A DNA stretch of 6,551 nucleotides from Propionibacterium sp. (GTDB lineage Bacteria; Actinomycetota; Actinomycetes; Propionibacteriales; Propionibacteriaceae), in contig JAAYAO010000127.1 in the NCBI GenBank assembly GCA_012719335.1, positions 1 through 6,551 on the forward strand, read 5' to 3'. How positions within the stretch are numbered: position 1 is the stretch's first letter; each line of letters begins with the position of its first letter. Position numbers and translations under genes: made by a program. Under the pieces are notes generated by a model. The model worked only from the letters and a program-made list of their open reading frames with translations, made no database searches and was not told the DNA's origin. Of the stretch, positions 1 through 4,242 are shown piece after piece.

Positions 1-275
1 CGGACGGCCTCGGCCCGCTCCTCGACCGTGGCCCGCTGGGTGGCGTGCCCGATCACGGTGTAGTCGGCGAACTCGCGCTGGATCGACGGTGACAACCGTT
101 CGTAACCGGGCAACTGAATGTCCAACCGGACGTACCGTTGCCCGACGATCACCGCGTACAGGCTCTGATCGAGGCGACTGGCCCGCCACAGGTCGAAGGC
201 CTCCCGGCCGGTGGCGGCCTGCAGTTCGGCCCCGGTCAGCGGGCCTCGTTCGATCAGGATGTCGGCAAGGCTCAT
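1..275 (-). CDS. Unrecognised protein, N-terminal 91 residues (truncated by window edge)
   Basis: An open frame reads leftward from an ATG at 273-275 and leaves the window without a stop, so only the N-terminus is visible. It begins MSLADILIERGPLTGAEL. Residues about 1-50 look like a small winged-helix fold: a helix, a turn at GPLTGAEL, a second helix ending FDLWRASRLD, then a strand pair with GQRYVRLD that could form the wing. A segment LSPSIQREFADYTVIG follows at about residues 58-73, then a charged stretch (VEERAEA) that may start a coiled or helical region. I do not recognise the family. The DNA-binding reading is inferred from pattern alone, and the region may be only an accessory domain of a larger enzyme. 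Third positions are strongly G/C, which supports coding. There is no clear Shine-Dalgarno, and a -10-like box 6 nt upstream suggests a leaderless start. The gene is divergent from the SDR gene. Confidence 0.72.
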   Translation of the reverse strand, partial: MSLADILIERGPLTGAELQAATGREAFDLWRASRLDQSLYAVIVGQRYVRLDIQLPGYERLSPSIQREFADYTVIGHATQRATVEERAEAV

Positions 276-281
276 GGACGC

Positions 282-287
282 ATTCTT
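282..287 (-). promoter_or_regulatory. Candidate leaderless -10 box for the left-edge gene
   Basis: On the minus strand the hexamer is AAGAAT (preceded by T, giving TAAGAAT), followed by 6 nt and then the ATG at 275. The conserved A2 and T6 of an actinobacterial -10 are present, and this spacing would start the transcript at or next to the ATG. No Shine-Dalgarno is seen. It is the weakest of the five such boxes because the first base is A rather than T. Confidence 0.4.
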
Positions 288-349
288 ACCGCCCGGTGGT
301 ACCCGGCGCCGGTGACACACCGAACGACACCGACGGCGCCACGGCCGTC

Positions 350-367
350 CAACGGAACCGCCCGTTG
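350..367. promoter_or_regulatory. Inverted repeat in the divergent region (possible operator)
   Basis: CAACGG and CCGTTG form a perfect 6-bp inverted repeat around a 6-nt centre, in the 147-bp space (276-422) between two divergent genes. It could be an operator for either gene or chance. I saw no convincing -35/-10 pair for the SDR gene here; TTGAAC at 365-370 resembles a -35 box but has no good partner. A 10-bp GC palindrome at 303-312 lies in the same space and looks like background. Confidence 0.2.
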
Positions 368-411
368 AACTACCAACCCGTGCCGTGCTGGAGTTTCCGG
401 CAAACGGGCGG

Positions 412-417
412 AGGAGG
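412..417 (+). promoter_or_regulatory. Ribosome binding site of the SDR gene
   Basis: AGGAGG, a full Shine-Dalgarno, lies 5 nt before the ATG at 423. It fixes the start and shows that this gene, unlike several neighbours, has a leadered mRNA. Confidence 0.85.
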
Positions 418-422
418 CACGG

Positions 423-1166
423 ATGCAGTTGTCGGACAAGGTCGCGATCGTCACCGGCGGGGCCGCAGGGATCGGTGGGGCGATCACCAGGGTGCTGGTG
501 CGCCGCGGGGCCAAGGTCGTGTTCGTCGACGTGAACGAGGAAGCCGGCACTGCCTTGGCCGCCCAGTTGGGCGACGACGCGTTCTTCCTGGCCGGGGACG
601 TGGGCCAACGCGAGGTCGCCGACCGGGCCGTCGCCCTGGCGGTGCAGAAGTTCGGCAAACTCAACTCGCTGATCAACAACGCACACGCCTCGCGGCAGAA
701 GCCGTTCGTCGACCACACCCGCGAGGATTGGGACGTCTCCTTCAACACCGGTTTCTGGTCGACGGTGCACTTCATGCAGGCCGCCTACCCCGAACTGCGC
801 AAGGACGGCGGGGCGGTGGTGAACTTCGGTTCCGGCGCGGGGATGGACGGGATGGCCACCCAGGCCTCCTACGGGGCGGCCAAGGAGGCGATCCGCGGCC
901 TGAGCCGCACCGTGGCGATCGAGTGGGGGCCGGAGAACATCCGGGTGAACGTGGTGTCCCCGCGGGCGCTGACCAGCGGGGTGGAGGCCTGGCGCGAGCA
1001 CTACCCCGAGATGTACCAGGCCTCGTTGAAGGCGGTGCCGTTGGGCCGCTTCGGTGATCCCGAGCAGGATGTGGCACCGATCGTGGCCTTTCTGATCAGC
1101 GACGACGCGCAGTACATGACCGCGCAGACCGTGATGGCCGACGGCGGTGGTCAGAAGGTCCGCTGA
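423..1166 (+). CDS. Short-chain dehydrogenase/reductase (SDR family oxidoreductase)
   Basis: The 247-residue protein is a classical SDR: a single Rossmann domain that oxidises or reduces a hydroxyl/carbonyl using NAD(P). The cofactor motif TGxxxGxG is TGGAAGIG at residues 11-18. An acidic residue ending strand 2 (D36, in VFVDV) favours NAD(H) over NADP(H). D59-V60 contacts the adenine. The catalytic residues N108, S137, Y150 and K154 (YGAAK) are all present, with the usual 13-residue Ser-Tyr spacing. The length matches classical SDRs (about 250). Two family motifs vary: NNAG is NNAH (residues 85-88), and the PG after strand 6 is PR (180-181). The protein is cytoplasmic with no signal peptide, and its substrate cannot be read from sequence. 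The C-terminus keeps the typical DGGG. The gene stands alone on its strand, 14 bp from the convergent DUF664 gene. The ATG is fixed by AGGAGG 5 nt upstream. Confidence 0.95.
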   Translation: MQLSDKVAIVTGGAAGIGGAITRVLVRRGAKVVFVDVNEEAGTALAAQLGDDAFFLAGDVGQREVADRAVALAVQKFGKLNSLINNAHASRQKPFVDHTREDWDVSFNTGFWSTVHFMQAAYPELRKDGGAVVNFGSGAGMDGMATQASYGAAKEAIRGLSRTVAIEWGPENIRVNVVSPRALTSGVEAWREHYPEMYQASLKAVPLGRFGDPEQDVAPIVAFLISDDAQYMTAQTVMADGGGQKVR

Positions 1167-1180
1167 CCCGCGGGTCGGGG

Positions 1181-1693
1181 TCAATCGCCGGTGCGCCCGT
1201 CCAGGGCTTCGGCGAGATAGTCGGCATGCCCGGCATGGCGGGCGTACTCCTCGATCATGTGCACCAGGATCCAGCGCCGGGAGAACTTGCCGGGGGCGCT
1301 GCGCGGCCCGATTGTCGGGGTCGTCAGGGACGGGTCGGCGGCGGTGATCGTGCGGGAACGTTCGACGCTGTCGCGCCACAGTTCACGGAGGTACTCGGGG
1401 GAGTCGTCGGCCGCGGAGTTCCAGTCCCAATCCGGGTCGGCCCGCCAGTCGGTCCTGTCCCAGGGAACGGCGGCCGGTTCGCCGGCCCAGACCCGGCCGA
1501 ACCAGAAGTCCTCGACATAGGCCAGGTGCTTCAACAACCCGCCCAGGGTCATCGTGGACGGGGCCAGCCGACGGCGCAATTGCTCGGCGTCGAAGCCGGT
1601 GGCCTTGCGCTCGATCACCGCCCGGAACTGGTCCAGGAACCCGGTCAGGGTGGCCCATTCATCCCCGTGCAGCGGTGCTTCGATCGGTTCCAT
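1181..1693 (-). CDS. DinB-like / DUF664 family protein (possible mycothiol-dependent enzyme)
   Basis: The 170-residue protein has the layout of the DinB/YfiT four-helix-bundle superfamily, DUF664 branch, in which some members use a divalent metal and a low-molecular-weight thiol (mycothiol in actinobacteria) to modify or detoxify small molecules. Visible marks are LGGLLKHLAYVEDFWF (residues 50-65, with H56 the usual helix-2 metal ligand), a Trp/Asp-rich loop at about 78-92, and VHMIEEYARHAGHAD (144-158), the hallmark fourth helix, with H145, E149, H153 and H156 as possible ligands. Which of these bind metal is not certain. The length is normal for the family. No signal peptide or membrane segment is seen. 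The gene lies downstream of the yaaA series on the same strand, but a strong hairpin and its own -10 box separate it, so it is probably a separate unit. It ends 14 bp from the convergent SDR gene. The substrate is unknown. Confidence 0.9.
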   Translation of the reverse strand: MEPIEAPLHGDEWATLTGFLDQFRAVIERKATGFDAEQLRRRLAPSTMTLGGLLKHLAYVEDFWFGRVWAGEPAAVPWDRTDWRADPDWDWNSAADDSPEYLRELWRDSVERSRTITAADPSLTTPTIGPRSAPGKFSRRWILVHMIEEYARHAGHADYLAEALDGRTGD

Positions 1694-1699
1694 GCCCGG

Positions 1700-1705
1700 A
1701 GCCTA
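1700..1705 (-). promoter_or_regulatory. Leaderless-type -10 box for the DUF664 gene
   Basis: On the minus strand TAGGCT is followed by 6 nt (CCGGGC) and then the ATG at 1693. It fits TANNNT exactly and would place the transcript start at the ATG. No Shine-Dalgarno is visible before this start. The hexamer is identical to the one proposed for the Nudix gene. No TTGACA-like -35 is evident. Confidence 0.6.
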
Positions 1706-1736
1706 AGGGGTTTCCCGGCGGGGTGGCGCGGGAGCG

Positions 1737-1812
1737 TGACTGAAAAACCCTGATCCGAGGGGTCTCATGCCAGATATGGCACGAGCCTCGCTCAGGGCGT
1801 GGATTTCAGTCA
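1737..1812 (-). terminator. Intrinsic terminator / extended hairpin after yaaA
   Basis: This is an imperfect inverted repeat beginning 9 bp after the yaaA stop. The outer arms TGACTGAAA (1737-1745) and TTTCAGTCA (1804-1812) match perfectly over 9 bp. The inner arms are CCCTGA/TCAGGG (1748-1753 and 1792-1797), CGAGG/CCTCG (1756-1760 and 1786-1790), CTC/GAG (1764-1766 and 1783-1785) and TGCCA/TGGCA (1768-1772 and 1777-1781), closing on a 4-nt loop at 1773-1776. Read on the minus strand, the inner stem ends in TCAGGG followed directly by TTTTT (1747-1743), the pattern of a rho-independent terminator for yaaA-strand transcripts. The plus strand has no T-run after the stem. The outer arms would also pair an A-rich segment with the T-run. 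A dispersed palindromic repeat is an alternative reading. Confidence 0.75.
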
Positions 1813-1821
1813 TCCCGCGTC

Positions 1822-2622
1822 TCAGCCGCCGCCCACCGGAGGTCGGTCCTCGAAGGATCGGACGAAGACCGGACGCTCCGGGGTCGATTCGCCGGCCAGG
1901 TAGCGGTACCCGTTCTCGGCGAAGTCGGTGAGGTCGGCGGCCCGACGCACCCGGTGGCGCACCAGCCAGGCGGCCATCAGCCCGCGCGCCCGTTTGGCAT
2001 AGAAGGACACCACCGAGCGCTTGCCGCGGGCGTTGGTGTCCTCGAAGCGGGGTGCGATCACGGTGTCGAAGGCGTCGGCGTCGACCACCGAGAAGTACTC
2101 GTCGCTGGCCAGGTTCACCAGCACCGGGGCACCGGGCGACTCGGCCAGGTCGGCCTGCAACTGTTCGGTGACCCGGTTGCCCCACCACTGGTACAGGTTC
2201 GTGCCGCGGTCGGTGGCCAGCTTGGTGCCCATCTCCAACCGGTAGGGCTGCATCAGATCCAGCGGCCGCAACACCCCGTACAGCCCGGACAGGATCCGGA
2301 TCGTCTTCTGCGCCTCGGTGAAGTCGCGTTCGCCGAACTCGGTCGCGGCCATGCCCTGGTACACGTCACCGTCGAAGGCCAGCACGGCCGGACGGGCGTT
2401 GTCGGTGGTGAACGGGGTCTCGAAATCGACGTAGCGCTGCGCGTTCAGGGCGGCGAGTTCGTCGGAGATGTGCATCAGCCCGGCCAGGTCGGCGACCGAC
2501 TTACCGCGCAGCACCTCGATCAGCTCCCGGGACTGGTCGAGCATCCGGGGTTCGGAGTGTTTGCGGGTGGCCAACTTCGACTCGTAATCCAACGACTTCG
2601 CCGGCGACAACAGCGTCAACAT
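1822..2622 (-). CDS. yaaA: Peroxide stress protein YaaA (DUF328/UPF0246 family)
   Basis: The 266-residue protein is a full-length YaaA (E. coli YaaA is 258). In E. coli this cytoplasmic protein is induced by OxyR and protects against hydrogen peroxide by lowering free iron and so limiting Fenton damage. DNA binding has been reported for the fold; its biochemical activity is less settled. Hallmarks are the N-terminal LLSPAKSLD (residues 4-12), LAFDGDVYQGM (81-91), the signature ILSGLYGVLRPLDLMQPYRLEMG (110-132), NLASDEYF (170-177) and FYAKRARG (207-214), in the usual order. The ATG at 2622 gives the conserved ML-LLSPAK start and has no Shine-Dalgarno, but a TACGGT box lies 6 nt upstream. The gene follows the Nudix gene by 24 bp on the same strand and is closed by a hairpin terminator 9 bp after its stop. 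It probably receives transcripts from the upstream genes as well as from its own promoter. Confidence 0.97.
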   Translation of the reverse strand: MLTLLSPAKSLDYESKLATRKHSEPRMLDQSRELIEVLRGKSVADLAGLMHISDELAALNAQRYVDFETPFTTDNARPAVLAFDGDVYQGMAATEFGERDFTEAQKTIRILSGLYGVLRPLDLMQPYRLEMGTKLATDRGTNLYQWWGNRVTEQLQADLAESPGAPVLVNLASDEYFSVVDADAFDTVIAPRFEDTNARGKRSVVSFYAKRARGLMAAWLVRHRVRRAADLTDFAENGYRYLAGESTPERPVFVRSFEDRPPVGGG

Positions 2623-2628
2623 GGCCCC

Positions 2629-2634
2629 ACCGTA
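2629..2634 (-). promoter_or_regulatory. Leaderless-type -10 box for yaaA
   Basis: TACGGT on the minus strand fits TANNNT, and the 6-nt spacer GGGGCC leads to the yaaA ATG. It lies in the 24-bp gap after the Nudix stop, so yaaA could be transcribed on its own as well as from upstream. No clear -35 is seen; its position would fall inside the end of the Nudix gene. Confidence 0.55.
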
Positions 2635-2646
2635 CCGAGCACGGCC

Positions 2647-3198
2647 TCAGTTCTGCTCCTCCAGTACCCGTACCCGCCCGTCCCAGGGCTGGAGCGCGCC
2701 CAACAGGTCGGGCAGGTCGATCGGGTAGACGGTGTGCCCGGCCCCGATCAGGTCGGCGAGTTCGGCCGCGGAGAACCACCGGGCCTGGTCGAGCAACCGC
2801 TGTTCCAGGTCGGTCCAGCCCGCGGTGGCGATCGCCGGACGGATCCGGTCGGTGCGCCACAGGAAGAACTCCTCGTCCTGCCGCACGGTGTGCCGGACGA
2901 ACTCGAACAGGGCGCTGCGGGTGGCCACCGGGCCGATCAACTCGGCCGGGTCCACCACGAACCCGGACTCCTCGGCCAGTTCCCGCCCGGCGGCGGTGCG
3001 GGCGTCCTCACCGGTGGCGATGCCCCCACCGATGGTGAACCACCAGCGATGGTCGAGGTCGTTGTCGTCGTGGCCCTCCAACAGCAGGATGCTGCCCTCG
3101 GCATCCAGCACCAGCACCCGGGCCGCGGCCCGGTACGGGATGCCGTCGGGGCCGGGCTGCCATTCCTCGCCCAGATCGGCCGGTGGGGTGTCGCTCAC
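2647..3198 (-). CDS. Nudix hydrolase
   Basis: With a GTG start at 3198 the protein has 183 residues. Nudix enzymes hydrolyse nucleoside diphosphates linked to another group, such as oxidised dNTPs, ADP-ribose or NADH. A complete Nudix box Gx5Ex7REUxEExGU spans residues about 58-80 (GGIATGE ... RELAEESGF), with R72, E73, E76 and E77 for Mg2+ binding and catalysis. It is preceded by the strand RAAARVLVLD and the segment HRWWFTIGGG, and followed by FEFVRHTV and EEFFLWRTDR, typical of the fold. The substrate cannot be assigned. The frame stays open upstream to an ATG at 3303, but that extension lies wholly within the TetR coding region in another frame and reads as low-complexity Pro/Arg. A TAGGCT box 7 nt before the GTG supports the shorter form. 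The gene starts 10 bp after tetR and ends 24 bp before yaaA, suggesting co-transcription. Confidence 0.9.
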   Translation of the reverse strand: MSDTPPADLGEEWQPGPDGIPYRAAARVLVLDAEGSILLLEGHDDNDLDHRWWFTIGGGIATGEDARTAAGRELAEESGFVVDPAELIGPVATRSALFEFVRHTVRQDEEFFLWRTDRIRPAIATAGWTDLEQRLLDQARWFSAAELADLIGAGHTVYPIDLPDLLGALQPWDGRVRVLEEQN

Positions 3199-3205
3199 CC
3201 GGCCC

Positions 3206-3211
3206 AGCCTA
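3206..3211 (-). promoter_or_regulatory. Leaderless-type -10 box for the Nudix gene, overlapping the TetR stop
   Basis: TAGGCT on the minus strand is followed by 7 nt and then the GTG at 3198. Its first three bases (3211-3209) are the TAG stop codon of the TetR gene. It helps decide the Nudix start, which has no Shine-Dalgarno. The same hexamer precedes the DUF664 gene. Confidence 0.5.
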
Positions 3212-3793
3212 GGTGGTGGGCGGCAGCAGGGCGGCCGCCATCCGCTGCAGGCGGGCCAGGGTGTCGGCCCGATCGGCCCGGCCCTCGGCGACCAGTTCGG
3301 CACCGCGCTGGATCGCCGCGTCGATCAGGATCAGGGCGGTCGCCCCGTCCGAATCGGGCCCGGCGAGCAGCCCGCGCACCCGGGGCAGCAGGCTGTCGTG
3401 TTCGGCCCGCACCCGCGGGTGGGCGAAGGCCTCGGGGACGGTGCGGGCGGCGTTCATCAGTGGCGCGTGCAGCCCGTCGGCGAACAACCGGAAGGTGCCC
3501 TCGACGTACACCCCGAGGCGTTTGGCCGGGTCGTCCCCGGCGGCGGCCAGTTGTTCGGCCAGGGTGTTGTTCCACACCGGGATCACGTCCAACAGCAGTT
3601 GCACGATCAGGTCGGTGCTGCTGGCGATGTACTGGTAGATGCTGGAGCGGGCCAACCCGACCTTGGCGGCGATCTCGGCCAGCGGCGGAATGTGCCCGCC
3701 GGATTCGGTGATCAGTTCGGCGGCGGCGTCCAGCACCGCCCGGTGCTGATGGGCGCGATGTTCGGCGACGGTGGCCGCGGTGATCTTCGGCAT
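3209..3793 (-). CDS. TetR/AcrR-family transcriptional regulator
   Basis: The 194-residue protein has TetR architecture: an N-terminal DNA-binding domain (about 1-60) and an all-helical ligand/dimerisation domain. Helix 1 is HRAVLDAAAELITESG (17-32). The helix-turn-helix is PLAEIAAKVGLARSSIYQYIASSTDL (about 37-62), whose SSIYQYI recognition helix (50-56) is characteristic. The ligand domain gives no recognisable specificity. Such proteins usually repress their own and neighbouring genes and are released by a small ligand. The start is set by AGGAGG 4 nt before the ATG at 3793; the in-frame GTG at 3796 is only 1 nt from that motif and cannot use it. The gene is divergent from dodecin across about 165 bp and leads the Nudix-yaaA series, so these are its natural candidate targets (inference). 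No frameshift or truncation is seen. Confidence 0.93.
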   Translation of the reverse strand: MPKITAATVAEHRAHQHRAVLDAAAELITESGGHIPPLAEIAAKVGLARSSIYQYIASSTDLIVQLLLDVIPVWNNTLAEQLAAAGDDPAKRLGVYVEGTFRLFADGLHAPLMNAARTVPEAFAHPRVRAEHDSLLPRVRGLLAGPDSDGATALILIDAAIQRGAELVAEGRADRADTLARLQRMAAALLPPTT

Positions 3794-3797
3794 CACC

Positions 3798-3803
3798 CCT
3801 CCT
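3798..3803 (-). promoter_or_regulatory. Ribosome binding site that decides the TetR start
   Basis: AGGAGG on the minus strand (within GAGGAGGGG) sits 4 nt before the ATG at 3793 and only 1 nt before the alternative GTG at 3796. It therefore favours the ATG. Confidence 0.75.
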
Positions 3804-3848
3804 CGAGCAGGCCCGGCTGCGCGACTCGGGCATTCGTCCTACCCCTGC

Positions 3849-3854
3849 ACACTA
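3849..3854 (-). promoter_or_regulatory. Candidate -10 box for the TetR gene
   Basis: TAGTGT on the minus strand fits TANNNT and would give a leader of about 50 nt carrying the TetR Shine-Dalgarno. The same hexamer appears facing the other way at 3918-3923, so ACACTAC (3849-3855) and GTAGTGT (3917-3923) form a perfect 7-bp inverted repeat 61 bp apart. No good -35 is visible. Confidence 0.35.
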
Positions 3855-3892
3855 CTTGCCGCGGGGCCGGTGCCCGGTGGGGGTGAGGCCGG

Positions 3893-3908
3893 CGACCGGC
3901 GCCGATCG
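3893..3908. promoter_or_regulatory. Near-palindrome, candidate TetR operator
   Basis: CGACCGGC and GCCGATCG are 8-bp half-sites that match as inverted repeats at 7 of 8 positions with no spacer. The size suits a TetR-family dimer. It lies between the divergent TetR and dodecin genes and covers the -35 position of the proposed dodecin promoter, where binding would block transcription. The sequence is GC-rich, so chance palindromes are expected; the call rests on position as much as on symmetry. Confidence 0.35.
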
Positions 3909-3917
3909 GCGGCCACG

Positions 3918-3923
3918 TAGTGT
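3918..3923 (+). promoter_or_regulatory. Candidate -10 box for the dodecin gene
   Basis: TAGTGT on the plus strand fits TANNNT and would start transcription near 3930, giving a leader of about 30 nt that holds the purine-rich ribosome binding site. No consensus -35 is seen; its expected position lies inside the near-palindrome at 3893-3908. Confidence 0.4.
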
Positions 3924-3943
3924 TGTGGGTCACATCCGAGCAA

Positions 3944-3952
3944 GGGAAGGGA
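3944..3952 (+). promoter_or_regulatory. Ribosome binding site of the dodecin gene
   Basis: The purine run GGGAAGGGA lies 6 nt before the ATG at 3959. It supports that start over in-frame codons further upstream, which would add residues not found in dodecins. Confidence 0.65.
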
Positions 3953-3958
3953 AAGATC

Positions 3959-4183
3959 ATGGACGACCACGTCTACCGAGTCATCGACATCGTCGGTAGT
4001 TCCTCCGAGAGCGTCGAACAGGCAATCCGCAACGCCCTGCGTCGAGCCTCCACCACGGTCCGCGAGATCGGCTGGTTCGAAGTCACCCAGACCCGCGGTC
4101 ATGTCGTGGACGGCGAGGTCGGCCACTTCCAGGTGGTGCTGAAGGTCGGGTTCCGCCTCGAGGAGGGCGACGACACGATCTGA
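3959..4183 (+). CDS. Dodecin family flavin-binding protein
   Basis: The 74-residue protein matches dodecin (about 65-75 residues), which forms a hollow dodecamer that binds flavins (FMN, riboflavin or FAD) and is thought to store or quench them in the cytoplasm. It starts MDDHVYRVIDIVGSS, has the single helix SVEQAIRNALRRAS (18-31), then WFEVTQTRGHVVDGEVGHFQV (39-59) and the closing strand LKVGFRLEE. W39, which stacks on the flavin, and Q58, which contacts it, keep the 19-residue spacing of characterised dodecins (W36 and Q55 in the Halobacterium protein). It closely resembles the mycobacterial type. The ATG at 3959 gives the conserved start and follows a purine-rich ribosome binding site. 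The gene is divergent from tetR, with a candidate operator over its promoter, so TetR control is plausible but unproven. The GH13 gene follows 59 bp later on the same strand. Confidence 0.96.
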   Translation: MDDHVYRVIDIVGSSSESVEQAIRNALRRASTTVREIGWFEVTQTRGHVVDGEVGHFQVVLKVGFRLEEGDDTI

Positions 4184-4230
4184 GCGCCGGCCGAGGTCGG
4201 GGCCGCGCGGAGGCGACGGACCCGATCCGG

Positions 4231-4236
4231 CAGACT
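4231..4236 (+). promoter_or_regulatory. Leaderless-type -10 box for the GH13 gene
   Basis: CAGACT keeps the conserved A2 and T6 of the -10 box and is followed by the 6-nt spacer GGGGCA and the ATG at 4243, the same geometry as at yaaA and the DUF664 gene. No Shine-Dalgarno lies at a usable distance (the nearest, GGAGG at 4209-4213, is 29 nt away). The first base is C rather than T. Confidence 0.45.
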
Positions 4237-4242
4237 GGGGCA

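Noticed and set aside
303..312. The 10-bp palindrome CCGGCGCCGG in the left divergent region as an operator.
   Set aside because: Similar CCGGCGCC strings recur inside coding sequence here, so symmetry alone is background at this GC content.
1165..1176. A perfect 12-bp palindrome GACCCGCGGGTC at the SDR stop codon as a bidirectional terminator for the convergent pair.
   Set aside because: It has no T-run on either strand and would make only a short stem with a 4-nt loop; such GC palindromes are common in this DNA. It may still give weak pausing.
1703..1814. A 36-codon minus-strand open frame (starting MTEIHALSEA) across the hairpin between yaaA and the DUF664 gene, possibly a leader peptide.
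   Set aside because: Only about 58% of its third codon positions are G/C, far below the neighbours; it uses codons such as ATA, AGA and TCA, has no convincing ribosome binding site, and is explained by the hairpin. If it were conserved across relatives this should be reopened.
3199..3303. An N-terminal extension of the Nudix protein to an ATG at 3303 (218 residues).
   Set aside because: The extra 35 residues are encoded within the TetR gene in another frame and are Pro/Arg/Trp-rich without family similarity; the GTG at 3198 has a better promoter context.
1954..3711. A very long plus-strand open frame (585 codons) opposite yaaA, the Nudix gene and the TetR gene.
   Set aside because: It is antisense to three genes with clear family motifs, its translation is low-complexity Gly/Arg/Pro/His, and it arises from high GC at codon positions of the real genes.
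4184..4242. A hairpin terminator after dodecin (GGCCGA ... TCGGGGCC).
   Set aside because: The arms leave only a 2-nt loop and need a bulge, and no T-run follows; it is not a plausible intrinsic terminator.
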